From Flagellimonas aquimarina (GTDB lineage Bacteria > Bacteroidota > Bacteroidia > Flavobacteriales > Flavobacteriaceae): a stretch of DNA of 64,000 nt. Positions 19,125-28,875 of the stretch are shown here, in pieces. Under the pieces are notes generated by a model, which saw only the letters and a list, made by a program, of their open reading frames with translations, had not been told where the DNA came from and ran no database searches. The stretch spans positions 868,001 to 932,000 of the forward strand of contig NZ_QGEG01000002.1 in assembly GCF_003149745.1 (NCBI RefSeq), written 5' to 3'. Each line of letters opens with the position of its first letter. Position 1 is the stretch's first letter. A program made the translations under genes and the position numbers.

Positions 19125-19319
19125 TTTATTCCTAAAAGATATTTAAGAAGTATACATGGATATACTCCTGATAATGTAAATATTATCAAAAATTTATGTT
19201 AATTTTTGATGATTACCTATTTTTTTGTGGCCCATCAGGTTTGATAATTATAAATAGTATTTTAGATTTAGCTATTTCAGATAAACCTGTCTTACATAGG
19301 ACACAACCTAACGTAAATT
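19125..19319 (+). other. AT-rich leader region of the DUF4249 operon
   Basis: A 195-bp gap ahead of the long TonB-receptor/DUF4249 operon. It holds two weak inverted repeats (six-base arms around 19151-19168, and near 19170-19187). No strong terminator and no convincing TAnnTTTG promoter could be recognised, though the operon promoter should lie here. Confidence 0.4.
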
Positions 19320-20072
19320 ATGATTTTTTTTTCCAAGAATTCTTTAGTGCCTTTTCTGGTATTTAGCTTCTTTGTCTTTGGCCACGGCCAAGAAACAGCT
19401 CAAGTGGAGTATTTCAATTTTTTTGATGAAAAGGTCGGGGTGGAGAACACAGGACTTTATCAAGGGATTGTATACGCCGAGCAGTACAGAACAATCAATG
19501 AAAAAAACCAATTCTTTAAAACAAGGGACTTTCTTAAAGGTAGTGTCCGTTACGATGGTCAACACTATTATGACTTAGATTTAAAGTATAATGTTTATGA
19601 AGATGAAGTGTTAATGAGGCTGATTACCAAAGCAGGAGGGGGAACAATTAAATTCTTTAAGGACCATTTAGATAGTTTTGAGATTGCCGGCAGCAAGTTC
19701 ATCAAGATTTTGCAACAAGATGCACCTTCTCTAAATATTTATGGTTTTTATGAAGTAGCGTTTAGTAATTCGCGATTTACACTATATACAAAGCACATCA
19801 AGAAAAATTTTGAAAGGAAGGATAGAAAATCTCTTTATTACGAGTTTTTGAAAGGCCAAAGTGAGCATGTCCTTCTCTATAACGGCACATACAACATTGT
19901 CAATACCAAAAAAGACATAGTAGCATTATTCCCAACACAGAAAAAGGAAATCGATAAATTCTACAATGTGGCAAGATCACTAAGAAAATCAAATCCAGAT
20001 GGTTTTCAGGTCAGTCTAATGAAACGTATTGAAATATTATTATCCCGCACCGAAAACCAATCAGGAGAATGA
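19320..20072 (+). CDS. Secreted protein of unknown function, first gene of TonB-receptor/DUF4249 operon
   Basis: 250 aa with an N-terminal signal peptide (hydrophobic residues about 8-22, cleavage near GHGQ). The mature part looks like a compact beta-rich domain and has no motif that I recognise; it lacks cysteines and membrane segments. Its stop overlaps the start of the TonB-dependent receptor by four bases (ATGA), so the two are translationally coupled. Likely a periplasmic or outer-membrane accessory of the receptor; that is inference from position. Confidence 0.75.
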   Translation: MIFFSKNSLVPFLVFSFFVFGHGQETAQVEYFNFFDEKVGVENTGLYQGIVYAEQYRTINEKNQFFKTRDFLKGSVRYDGQHYYDLDLKYNVYEDEVLMRLITKAGGGTIKFFKDHLDSFEIAGSKFIKILQQDAPSLNIYGFYEVAFSNSRFTLYTKHIKKNFERKDRKSLYYEFLKGQSEHVLLYNGTYNIVNTKKDIVALFPTQKKEIDKFYNVARSLRKSNPDGFQVSLMKRIEILLSRTENQSGE

Positions 20073-22840
20073 AAAAACTTTTTACTATTATCGTGCTTCT
20101 TGCAAGCATGCAATACGTTGTTGCACAAGAAGAAATACCAAAAATTTCAGTTTCGTTTACTAATGTAGATGTTTCACGAGCTCTAGAAATAATTGAAAGT
20201 AAAACTGACTATAAATTCTACTATTTAGATGAATGGTTGGAAAATGTGAAAGTTACAGGGAATTTTCAGGATACCCAGGTAAGTCTAATATTAGATGATT
20301 TGTTCAAAAACACTGTTTTGAACTTTTACATTTCAGACGACCAAAAGATATTTTTGCTGCAAAACAATCAGATTTATGATTCCCTTCCGGATGATTTTTT
20401 TGGTGAACAGGAAGATGCACTAGCTGATGAGGAAATTGGGTACGAGCAACTAAAAGACCTAGGGCCGTTATTTGTCAACTCAAATGATGGGGCAAATAGA
20501 GGTTTGGAAGTAGTGAAAATTGGTAGGGAAAACAGAAATAACAGAAGAAGAACATTTACTTTATCAGGAAAGATAGTAAACGAGAAAGGCCAACCCATAC
20601 CAGACCTGGCAATAATTGTAAAGGGCAAAGATATTGGAACATCTACCAATGCAGGTGGGAATTATAGCGTTGACCTTCCTGTTGGTGAAAACATTTTGGA
20701 AACTCGAGGGCTTGGTATACAGGATTCAAGGACCAAAGTCATCTTATATAATGACGGAGTCTATAATTTTCAATTAAACGAGAGTTTCGAGGTTTTGGAT
20801 GAAGTTGTTGTACAGGCAAACAGAGACCGAAATGTTGAAGCTGCATTGACCGGGGTGACCCTAATCGAAGTTGAAAAAATAAAGAATATTCCTTTGGTCT
20901 TAGGAGAGAGAGATATTCTAAAAGCAGCTGTTACCCTGCCAGGAATTACCACTGCTGGTGAAGGTGCTGCCGGTTTTAATGTTAGAGGAGGAAGAACGGA
21001 TCAAAACCTTATCCTATTGGATAATGGGGTTATTTATAACCCTTCGCACTTTTTTGGTATTTTTTCCGCAATCAATCCATTTAGCACTGGGTCAGCAGAG
21101 ATTTATAAAGGAAATATACCTGCAGAATATGGAGGTAGACTGTCCTCGGTTTTTGATATTACCACCAAAGATGGAAATACAGAAAAATTTGCCGGTGAAG
21201 CTTCCATTGGACCTGTAACAAGCAACATTGTTCTTGAAACACCTATAGTTAAAGACAAATCGGCTCTGCTTGTAGGTGGTAGGGCAACATATTCGGATTG
21301 GATATTGCGCTCATTGGATGACGAACAGTTAAACAATAGTACAGCTTCGTTTTTTGATGTGGTTGCAAAATATAATCACACCATAAATGAAAACAATGAG
21401 ATAAAGGCAACAGGATACTTTAGCCGCGATGCTTTCAGTATCACCTCGGATTCTATTTTTGATTACAGCAACAGATTGGTTTCTTTAAAGTGGGATCATA
21501 AATTTAGTGAGAAGACCACGGGAAGTCTAATCTTATCCAACAGCGAATATAAGTTTGGAATTGAGTTTGATGGTGAATCCAATGACGATTTTGATTTAGG
21601 GTATAAAAACAATGAAACTGAGGTCAAGATAAAGATGAAATACCTTCATAGTGATAAACACAAGTTTGATTACGGTATTTCTAGTAAACTTTATGTTGTA
21701 AATCCTGGAGACATAGTACCGTTGGGGACAGAATCGGACGTTTCCTCCTTGACCATACCCGAAGAACGGGGTCTTGAGTCTGCAGTCTTTATATCTGACA
21801 GTTATGAGGTAAACAAAAAGTTGCTCATAGATATGGGACTTAGGTTTTCATTTTATGCGGCACTTGGAGCGTCATCTCAGCGAATTTATCAAGATAATGC
21901 ACCGTTAAATAGCGGTACATTGGTTGAAACCCAAGAATTTGATAAAAACGAGGTTATCGAGACCTACGGAGGCCCGGAGGTACGACTTTCTGCAAGGTAT
22001 TTTATAAAGCCAGACCTATCAATAAAGGCAAGTCTTAACAATGCTTATCAGTACATCCATACATTATCCAACAATACTACGGTATCACCAACGGACACAT
22101 GGAAGCTATCTGATTTGAACATTGAACCCCAAGAAGCATATCAAGCATCTCTTGGGCTATACAAGAATTTTGAAGGAAACAAATATGAACTGAGTGTAGA
22201 AGGGTACTACAAACAGCAGAAAAACCTGTTAGATTATAAAGTAGGCGCTCAGTTATTGCTTAATGAAGCCATTGAAACCGAGGTGCTACAAGGAGACGGA
22301 AAAGCATATGGGGTAGAATTTCTTTTAAAGAAAAACGAAGGAAAATTAAACGGCTGGTTGGGCTACACGTATTCTCGTTCTTTTGTAAAATTGGATAGTG
22401 AGTTTAATGAAGAGCGGGTGAACAATGGTGATTTCTTTCCATCAAATTTTGATAAGCCCCATGACATAAGCGTTGTGGCCAATTATAAGTTCACTAGAAG
22501 GTTTAGTGCATCTGCAAATTTTGTGTATCAGACAGGAAGACCGGTTACATTTCCAATAGGAAGTTTTTCTTTCAATAATTCAGAATTTGTTTTTTATAGC
22601 GATAGGAACAAGTTCAGAATCCCAGATTATTATCGATTGGATTTGAGCTTTAACATGGAAGGAAATCATAAGATCAAGAAGTTTGCACATAGTTTCTGGA
22701 GTTTTTCCATCTATAATGTGCTAGGAAGAAATAATCCATACTCTGTGTTCTTTGTTACAGAAAATGGGGACATAAAAGCTTTTCAAAGCTCAATTTTTTC
22801 AATACCTGTGCCAACTATCACCTATAATTTCAAGTTTTAA
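20069..22840 (+). CDS. TonB-dependent outer-membrane receptor with STN and carboxypeptidase-regulatory domains
   Basis: 923 aa. Domains in order are a signal peptide (1-19), an STN-type domain (about 25-105), a linker rich in acidic residues, a carboxypeptidase-regulatory beta-sandwich (about 165-245), a plug (about 255-375, with GFNVRGGRTDQNLILLDNG and EYGGRLSSVFDITTKDG), and a 22-strand barrel ending in an aromatic residue. An STN domain often means contact with an anti-sigma factor, but no sigma/anti-sigma pair is nearby. It precedes seven DUF4249 lipoproteins, so the arrangement is analogous to a SusC/SusD pair. Cargo unknown. Confidence 0.92.
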   Translation: MKKLFTIIVLLASMQYVVAQEEIPKISVSFTNVDVSRALEIIESKTDYKFYYLDEWLENVKVTGNFQDTQVSLILDDLFKNTVLNFYISDDQKIFLLQNNQIYDSLPDDFFGEQEDALADEEIGYEQLKDLGPLFVNSNDGANRGLEVVKIGRENRNNRRRTFTLSGKIVNEKGQPIPDLAIIVKGKDIGTSTNAGGNYSVDLPVGENILETRGLGIQDSRTKVILYNDGVYNFQLNESFEVLDEVVVQANRDRNVEAALTGVTLIEVEKIKNIPLVLGERDILKAAVTLPGITTAGEGAAGFNVRGGRTDQNLILLDNGVIYNPSHFFGIFSAINPFSTGSAEIYKGNIPAEYGGRLSSVFDITTKDGNTEKFAGEASIGPVTSNIVLETPIVKDKSALLVGGRATYSDWILRSLDDEQLNNSTASFFDVVAKYNHTINENNEIKATGYFSRDAFSITSDSIFDYSNRLVSLKWDHKFSEKTTGSLILSNSEYKFGIEFDGESNDDFDLGYKNNETEVKIKMKYLHSDKHKFDYGISSKLYVVNPGDIVPLGTESDVSSLTIPEERGLESAVFISDSYEVNKKLLIDMGLRFSFYAALGASSQRIYQDNAPLNSGTLVETQEFDKNEVIETYGGPEVRLSARYFIKPDLSIKASLNNAYQYIHTLSNNTTVSPTDTWKLSDLNIEPQEAYQASLGLYKNFEGNKYELSVEGYYKQQKNLLDYKVGAQLLLNEAIETEVLQGDGKAYGVEFLLKKNEGKLNGWLGYTYSRSFVKLDSEFNEERVNNGDFFPSNFDKPHDISVVANYKFTRRFSASANFVYQTGRPVTFPIGSFSFNNSEFVFYSDRNKFRIPDYYRLDLSFNMEGNHKIKKFAHSFWSFSIYNVLGRNNPYSVFFVTENGDIKAFQSSIFSIPVPTITYNFKF

Positions 22841-22843
22841 TGT

Positions 22844-24067
22844 ATGAAACTACTAAAAATACATTCTTGCTTTTTAGTAGTTATCAGCGTAGCTCTGCTT
22901 TCTTTTGGATGTGTTGAAGAGTTTATTCCAAAAACAGCGGAATTCAATGACATACTCGTAGTTGAGGCCAATGTTACCAATGAAATGAAGCATCACAAAA
23001 TCTACTTGAATAGGACATATTCATTTGAAGATGAAACTGCTTTTGCTGAAACCAATGCGCAGGTTATGATTCTAGAGGATTCAAACAACCAATATATGTT
23101 TGAAGAATCAGAACCAGGTGTTTATACCTCAGTAAATCCATTCAATGTTCTTTCCGGTGCTTCCTACGAGTTAAAGATTGCCATGAAAGATGGAAGTTCT
23201 TTTAGTTCTGATCAAATGACCTTGCCGCAAGGGTCGGCAATAGACAGTTTATATGCTGAACGCATTACAAATGATTTTGGTGAAGAGGGCATGGCAATTT
23301 ATGTGGATAATATCAATGCTCAGGACGATTCAAAAAACTTCAGATATGAATATATAGAAACCTACAAGGTAATAGCGCCTGATTGGAATTCAGTGGCATT
23401 GGTGAATATTCCCCAACCAGTATGCCCTAGAGTTATCAAAACCGGTAGAGAGCGGGAAGAACGCATATGCTATACTTCAGATAGCTCCAACGGAATTATT
23501 TTGGCCAGCACCGATAGTTTTGATGAAAACCGGGTAAAACGATTTCTTGTCCGATTTGTTGATAGGAACAACTACATTCTATCCCATCGGTACAGTATTT
23601 TGGTAAAGCAATATGTACAAAGTAATGCAGCGCATTCCTTTTATGAGGCACTTAAACAATTCTCAAGTTCAGAAAGTCTGTTTTCCGAAACGCAGCCAGG
23701 GTTTTTAGAAGGAAATCTTCATTCCGATGATAATTTAAACAGAAAGGTATTGGGATACTTTGATGTGTCCAAAGTATCCGAAAAAAGGATTTATTTTGAT
23801 TATGAAGACTATTTTCCAGGTGAAGAACTTCCTCCATACGCAGATCCATGTCAAAGAGCTGCACCAAAAATAGCGGCAGGGCATAGTTCTGAACCTAGGT
23901 GTATACTTCCTGTACTTGTAGAAATGGATTTAGTGAGATATGTGACGGACAATCCAGATTATACGGGACCACAATCAGAAGGAGGTCCTTTTATAACCGT
24001 TCCTCGTATATGCGGGGACTGTACTGTACTAGGTTCAACAGAAATTCCAGCATTTTGGGAGGAATGA
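22844..24067 (+). CDS. DUF4249 lipoprotein, copy 1 of 7
   Basis: 407 aa with a lipoprotein signal (lipobox LSFGC, Cys23) followed by an acidic stretch, as in surface-exposed Bacteroidota lipoproteins. The DUF4249 body starts with DILVVEANVTNEMK, a beta-sandwich-like opening, continues through LRRFLVRF-type and HRYSILVKQYVQS blocks and SLFSETQPGFLEGN, and ends with CGDCTVLGSTEIPAFW. It starts 3 bp after the TonB receptor. DUF4249 proteins usually accompany such receptors and probably help capture cargo. This copy is among the more divergent of the array. Confidence 0.9.
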   Translation: MKLLKIHSCFLVVISVALLSFGCVEEFIPKTAEFNDILVVEANVTNEMKHHKIYLNRTYSFEDETAFAETNAQVMILEDSNNQYMFEESEPGVYTSVNPFNVLSGASYELKIAMKDGSSFSSDQMTLPQGSAIDSLYAERITNDFGEEGMAIYVDNINAQDDSKNFRYEYIETYKVIAPDWNSVALVNIPQPVCPRVIKTGREREERICYTSDSSNGIILASTDSFDENRVKRFLVRFVDRNNYILSHRYSILVKQYVQSNAAHSFYEALKQFSSSESLFSETQPGFLEGNLHSDDNLNRKVLGYFDVSKVSEKRIYFDYEDYFPGEELPPYADPCQRAAPKIAAGHSSEPRCILPVLVEMDLVRYVTDNPDYTGPQSEGGPFITVPRICGDCTVLGSTEIPAFWEE

Positions 24068-25266
24068 AAAGAACAGGCACCACATATAAACCCTTATGTA
24101 TTGGTCTAGTGTTGACCTTCACCATAAATGGATGTATAGAAGAGTTCGATACTGAATTCGCAGATTTTGAAAGCACAATTGTAGTGGAAGCCACCATCAC
24201 TAACGAGATGAAACGGCAACAGGTTTTTTTAAGCCGTACCTATAAGTTTGAAGAAGAAGGGCCAAGAGCAGAAACGAATGCACAAATAAGGATTATAGAA
24301 GGAGGCAACACCTATACCTTACTGGAAACCGAACCGGGAATCTATGTATCTGATCAGGCATTTGCAGCCCAACCAAGCACAACATACCAATTATTGATAA
24401 CAACCCAAAATGGCAGAACATATAGTTCCAATGAAATGGCATTGACAAATACTGCCCAAATAGATACTTTAAGAGCAGAACGCATAACCAATGATTTTGG
24501 AGAGGATGGAGTGGCCATTTTGGTAGATAGTTTTGATGCTACCGGAAATTCCAAAAACTTTAGGTATGAGTTTTCAGAAACTTATAAAGTAATAGCCCCT
24601 GAGTGGAATGCCTTTGACCTAAAGAGTACAGGAATCGATTGCGGCGTGGATGTAATTCCAAAAGTGGAGCAAAACCAAGTTTGTTTTTCCAGAAATGTTT
24701 CCAACGATATCATTTTGGCCAGTACTGCCAATTTTGATGAGAATAGAATAAGCAATTTTATGGTGAGATTTGTTAATGGAAACAACTACATCATTTCCCA
24801 CAGGTATAGTGTAGAGGTAACGCAATACATATTGTCGAATGAAGCATTTTCATATTTTGAGGCCTTAGATCAATTTACAAGTACTGAAAGCCTTTTTTCT
24901 GAAAGTCAGCCCGGTTTTCTGATCGGTAATGTTTTTGCAGATGAAAACCCTGATGAAAAAGTGCTTGGCTTTTTTGATGTCAGTACAGTTTCCAAAAAAC
25001 GAATTTTCCTTAACTACGATGACTTTTACCAAGGAGAAGATTTACCACCGTACGTGAATCCTTGCTTGGAAATTGCTCCCAAATTAATTAGTCAAGGAGG
25101 AGCAAGATGTATTCTTAGTGCTTTGGTAGAAGCAAATCAAGTTAGTTACCTAAATATTAATGATGACCCTCCTTTTGAAGAAGGACCTTACCTAGTAGTT
25201 CCAAGAGAATGTGGGGACTGCACGGTTTTGGGCAGTAATGTACAACCTGATTTTTGGATAGAATGA
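24064..25266 (+). CDS. DUF4249 lipoprotein, copy 2 of 7
   Basis: 400 aa from the ATG at 24064, which overlaps the previous stop (ATGA); a longer upstream frame inside copy 1 is ignored because the lipoprotein signal begins here. Lipobox INGC (Cys24), then the shared CIEEFDTEFADFES opening. Mid-protein block ITNDFGEDGVAILVDSFDAT is nearly the same as in copy 3. The variable cassette after IAPEW contains two cysteines. The C-terminus is CGDCTVLGSNVQPDFW. Role as for the other copies: a candidate surface partner of the receptor. Confidence 0.9.
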   Translation: MKRTGTTYKPLCIGLVLTFTINGCIEEFDTEFADFESTIVVEATITNEMKRQQVFLSRTYKFEEEGPRAETNAQIRIIEGGNTYTLLETEPGIYVSDQAFAAQPSTTYQLLITTQNGRTYSSNEMALTNTAQIDTLRAERITNDFGEDGVAILVDSFDATGNSKNFRYEFSETYKVIAPEWNAFDLKSTGIDCGVDVIPKVEQNQVCFSRNVSNDIILASTANFDENRISNFMVRFVNGNNYIISHRYSVEVTQYILSNEAFSYFEALDQFTSTESLFSESQPGFLIGNVFADENPDEKVLGFFDVSTVSKKRIFLNYDDFYQGEDLPPYVNPCLEIAPKLISQGGARCILSALVEANQVSYLNINDDPPFEEGPYLVVPRECGDCTVLGSNVQPDFWIE

Positions 25267-26441
25267 AGAAAAGAAGAAAAATAGTAAAACTTACTACGGC
25301 TTCTTTTTTCATGATGTCCGTTTGTTCCTGTATTGAACCTTTTGAGGCCAAATTCGAAGATTTTGAAAGCATAGTCATTGTGGAGGCAACAATTACGGAT
25401 AAACTTGGGCAACAACGGATATTCTTGACACGGACTTTTGAATTTGATGATGATGGGCCCTTCCCAGAATCCAATGCAACGGTCAGGGTAGAAGGAGGAG
25501 GCAATGTTTTTACCTTCCAGGAAAGCACTCCTGGGGTATATTTATCAACCCAGGCTTTTGTCGCAGAACCCAACATTGAGTACCAATTGCTTATTGAGAC
25601 CCAAAATGGGAGATCATACAGCTCGGAACAAATGACATTGACCCAAAACACACAAATAGATGCTTTACAAGCAGAACGTATTACCAATGATCTAGGTGAA
25701 GATGGAGTGGCCATTTTGGTTGATAGTTTTGATGCTACCGGAAATTCTTTGAATTACCTTTATCAATATGAAGAAACCTATAAAATTATAGCTCCGGATT
25801 GGGCTCCACTGGATTATGTTATTCAAAACCAAGACGGTATAGAAATATTGGAATTATTACCAAGAAGCCTTGATGAACAAACCTGTTATAGAACTGTTGC
25901 ATCGAACTCGATCATACTTACGAACACTTCAAATTTAAGCGAAGATAGAGTGTCTAATTACATGGTAAGGTTTATTGGTAGCAACAACTATATTTTATCA
26001 CACAGATATAGTATTTTACTTAAGCAGTTTGTGCTGTCCAATGCGGCTTACACTTTTTATGAGCGTTTAAATCTGTTTTCGGAAAACGAAAGTCTGTTCT
26101 CAGAGAATCAACCCGGCTTTTTGGAAGGAAACATTTCATCGGAAGATAGTAGAGAAAAAGTATTGGGCTTTTTTAGTGTGAGCAGCGTATCGGAGGAACG
26201 AATATTTTTTGATTATGAAGACTTTTTTCCAGATGAAAGACTACCAGAATATGTTGACCCTTGCAACCCTTCGGGAATTAATGCAGGTTTGTTGGAGCAG
26301 GTAAGGGCGAATGTTGTAAAATACTTCGGAATTATTGAAGATAACGTTACAGGAGAAGTGAAAAATGCTGTTGTACCCAGAGTTTGTGGGGATTGCACAG
26401 TACTAGGGTCTTCTGAAATACCAGAATTTTGGATAGAATAA
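25263..26441 (+). CDS. DUF4249 lipoprotein, copy 3 of 7
   Basis: 392 aa from the ATG at 25263 in an ATGA overlap with copy 2. Signal with lipobox VCSC (Cys23), then CIEPFEAKFEDFES. It is closest to copy 4: both carry EATITDKL, RVEGGGNVFTFQESTPG and similar DNA in that stretch. The first variable cassette is unlike its neighbours and has a single cysteine (DEQTCYR). It lacks the proline-rich DPC-to-RCIL cassette of copies 1 and 2 and is shorter before the terminal CGDCTVLGSSEIPEFW. Confidence 0.9.
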   Translation: MKKRRKIVKLTTASFFMMSVCSCIEPFEAKFEDFESIVIVEATITDKLGQQRIFLTRTFEFDDDGPFPESNATVRVEGGGNVFTFQESTPGVYLSTQAFVAEPNIEYQLLIETQNGRSYSSEQMTLTQNTQIDALQAERITNDLGEDGVAILVDSFDATGNSLNYLYQYEETYKIIAPDWAPLDYVIQNQDGIEILELLPRSLDEQTCYRTVASNSIILTNTSNLSEDRVSNYMVRFIGSNNYILSHRYSILLKQFVLSNAAYTFYERLNLFSENESLFSENQPGFLEGNISSEDSREKVLGFFSVSSVSEERIFFDYEDFFPDERLPEYVDPCNPSGINAGLLEQVRANVVKYFGIIEDNVTGEVKNAVVPRVCGDCTVLGSSEIPEFWIE

Positions 26442-26443
26442 TT

Positions 26444-27655
26444 ATGATTAAAAAAATACCGTTTATAGTAATTGCTGCTTGTTCAATGATATTGACTACC
26501 TCTTGCATTGAAGATTTTGAAGCAACTTTTGAGGATTTTGAAAGTGCTATAGTTGTAGAAGCAACAATTACAGATAAATTGGAGCAACAACGTGTTTTTT
26601 TGACCCGGACTTTTGAGTTTGAGGAGGATGGTCCTTCCGCAGAATCCAATGCAATGGTCAGGGTAGAAGGAGGAGGCAACGTTTTTACCTTTCAGGAAAG
26701 CACTCCTGGTTTGTATATTTCTTCACAAGTATTTGCCGCACAGCCAAATACAGATTATCAGTTGCGCATTGAGACCCAAGATGGAAGGTTATACAGCTCA
26801 AATCAAATGACACTCACCCAACCTACACAAATAGATGATTTACGGGCAGAACGTATAACCAATGATGAAGGCGAGGATGGAGTGGCTATTTTGGTAGATA
26901 GTTTTGATCCTACAGGAAACTCCATAAACTATAGGTATCAGTATGAAGAGACTTTTAAAATAATAGCTCCATTTTGGACTCCAGATGATTTAGAAAAGGT
27001 AAGGCCAGAAGAGGCTACACAGTTATGTGAAGTTAAGGTTGTAGTAGATGAAAAATCAGAAGAAACATGTTTCACAACAGATTTTTCTAACTCTATAATT
27101 CAGACCAGTACCAAGAGTTTGGGAGAGGACAGGGTTTCCAATTTTATGGTCCGCTTTATCAACAGTAACAATTATATCATTTCACATAGATACAGTATAT
27201 TGGTAAGACAGTTCATTCAATCAAATGAGGCCTTTACGTTTTATGAGACATTAAATGAATTTTCAGGCAATGAAAGCTTTTTTTCTGAAACCCAACCAGG
27301 GTTTTTAGAGGGAAACATTTCATCGGATACCAACTCGAATGAAACAGTGCTTGGTTATTTTGATGTCGCCTCCGTTGTTGAACGTAGAATATTTTTCAAC
27401 TATGAAGATTTGTTTCCAGGAGAGGAACTTCCACCATATGTTAATCCGTGTGTGCCTAATGCCCCAGAACTGTTAAGAGGTGCCCCGCCGGTTTGTGTAT
27501 TAAGCACCATAGTTGAAAATGATTTAGTCCGACTTGTGGGCACTAATGATACACCAGCTGAGATGGAAGGGCCATATTTGGTGGTTCCCAGGGTCTGCGG
27601 TGATTGTTCTGAAATTGGTAAAGCAGAGGTTCCAGAATTTTGGATAGAGGAGTAA
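26444..27655 (+). CDS. DUF4249 lipoprotein, copy 4 of 7
   Basis: 403 aa from the ATG at 26444, two bases after the stop of copy 3. Lipobox TTSC (Cys21). The first half is closest to copy 3. Further on, a 34-base stretch (27125-27158) is identical to copies 5 and 6 but not to copy 3, a mosaic pattern. The end motif is the most divergent of the set (CGDCSEIGKAEVPEFW), though both CGDC cysteines remain. Candidate surface lipoprotein working with the receptor upstream. Confidence 0.9.
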   Translation: MIKKIPFIVIAACSMILTTSCIEDFEATFEDFESAIVVEATITDKLEQQRVFLTRTFEFEEDGPSAESNAMVRVEGGGNVFTFQESTPGLYISSQVFAAQPNTDYQLRIETQDGRLYSSNQMTLTQPTQIDDLRAERITNDEGEDGVAILVDSFDPTGNSINYRYQYEETFKIIAPFWTPDDLEKVRPEEATQLCEVKVVVDEKSEETCFTTDFSNSIIQTSTKSLGEDRVSNFMVRFINSNNYIISHRYSILVRQFIQSNEAFTFYETLNEFSGNESFFSETQPGFLEGNISSDTNSNETVLGYFDVASVVERRIFFNYEDLFPGEELPPYVNPCVPNAPELLRGAPPVCVLSTIVENDLVRLVGTNDTPAEMEGPYLVVPRVCGDCSEIGKAEVPEFWIEE

Positions 27656-27663
27656 TTATATTA

Positions 27664-28875
27664 ATGACAATAATGATAGACTTTTTGTTCAGTTTTAAAA
27701 ATAGATTCCTTGTCATTTCAATGGCGTTTTCGCTCATGGGCTGTATTGAAGCATTTGACGCCGAGTTCGTGGATTTTGAAAGCGCATTGGTGATAGAAGC
27801 GACAATAACGAACGAGTTGAAACAACAGCGAATCTTCTTGTCTAGGAGCTATGAATTTGATGCTGAGGGCCCGTTGGCAGAATCCAATGCCACGGTAAGC
27901 GTGAGTGATGGTACCGGCACAACATTTTCTTTCGAGGATACGGGAAATGGGGTATATGTTTCTTCGCAGGCCTTTGCTGCGGAGCCGGGAAGGGATTATG
28001 AGCTTTCGATCACCACGCAGGACGGTAGGAGCTATGGTTCGGAAACGAGCCAGATGACATCGGAAACGACCATTGATGAGGTGATTGCAGAGCGTATCAC
28101 AAACGATGATGGGGAAGACGGAATGGCCATTTTGGTGAACAGTTTTGACCCATCGGGGAATGCCAAGAACTATCGTTATGAATATGAGGAGACATACAGA
28201 ATAATAGCCCCGGAGTGGAACCCAACATCTTTGATCGGAGATCCTGAAGGAGGTTGTGCAATGCTCAAGGTCCCCAATACAACAGATGATGAAATCTGTT
28301 ACAGGACTGACTTTTCTAACAGAATTATACTTACTTCTACAGAAGATTTAGAAGAGGACAGGGTTTCCAATTTTATGGTCCGCTTTATAAGTAGGGACAA
28401 TTATATCATTTCTCATAGGTACAGTGTATTGGTAAGGCAACTGGTGCAGTCCAATGAAGCCTTTACTTTTTTTGAGACACTGAACGAACTTTCTGGTTCT
28501 GAGAGTCTTTTTTCTCAGACCCAACCGGGGTTTTTAGAGGGTAATGTATTTTCAAACGATAACAGGGATGAGCGCGTGCTTGGTTTTTTTGATGTAAGCT
28601 CTGTTTCTGAGAGACGTATTTTTTTCAACTATGATGATTTTTATCCGGGAGAAGATTTACCGCCATATATAGAGTCGTGCAGACGTGGTTCCCCTCCAAT
28701 AGCTTCGCCGGCAGGTTGCGTTTTAAGACCTCTCATAGAGAGTGGAGCTGGAGTATATGCGGGTGATAATGGTGAGCCCATGGAAGGCGAAGGGCCTTTC
28801 TTTGTTGTTAGTAGAGTATGTGGGGATTGCAATGTATTGGGGTCGCCAGAAGTGCCAAATTTTTGGGTTGAATGA
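27664..28875 (+). CDS. DUF4249 lipoprotein, copy 5 of 7
   Basis: 403 aa from the ATG at 27664, eight bases after the stop of copy 4; a second ATG at 27673 is possible. Lipobox LMGC (Cys27). Nearly identical to copy 6 from the lipobox to about residue 195 and again from about 225 to 345; the two differ mainly in the two variable cassettes. The first part of the gene is visibly richer in G and C than copies 1-4. Ends with CGDCNVLGSPEVPNFW. Confidence 0.9.
   Translation: MTIMIDFLFSFKNRFLVISMAFSLMGCIEAFDAEFVDFESALVIEATITNELKQQRIFLSRSYEFDAEGPLAESNATVSVSDGTGTTFSFEDTGNGVYVSSQAFAAEPGRDYELSITTQDGRSYGSETSQMTSETTIDEVIAERITNDDGEDGMAILVNSFDPSGNAKNYRYEYEETYRIIAPEWNPTSLIGDPEGGCAMLKVPNTTDDEICYRTDFSNRIILTSTEDLEEDRVSNFMVRFISRDNYIISHRYSVLVRQLVQSNEAFTFFETLNELSGSESLFSQTQPGFLEGNVFSNDNRDERVLGFFDVSSVSERRIFFNYDDFYPGEDLPPYIESCRRGSPPIASPAGCVLRPLIESGAGVYAGDNGEPMEGEGPFFVVSRVCGDCNVLGSPEVPNFWVE

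Noticed and set aside
25157..25714. A 185-codon minus-strand frame across the junction of DUF4249 copies 2 and 3.
   Set aside because: Similar antisense frames recur in the other copies because the sense sequence is repeated; no coding signs.
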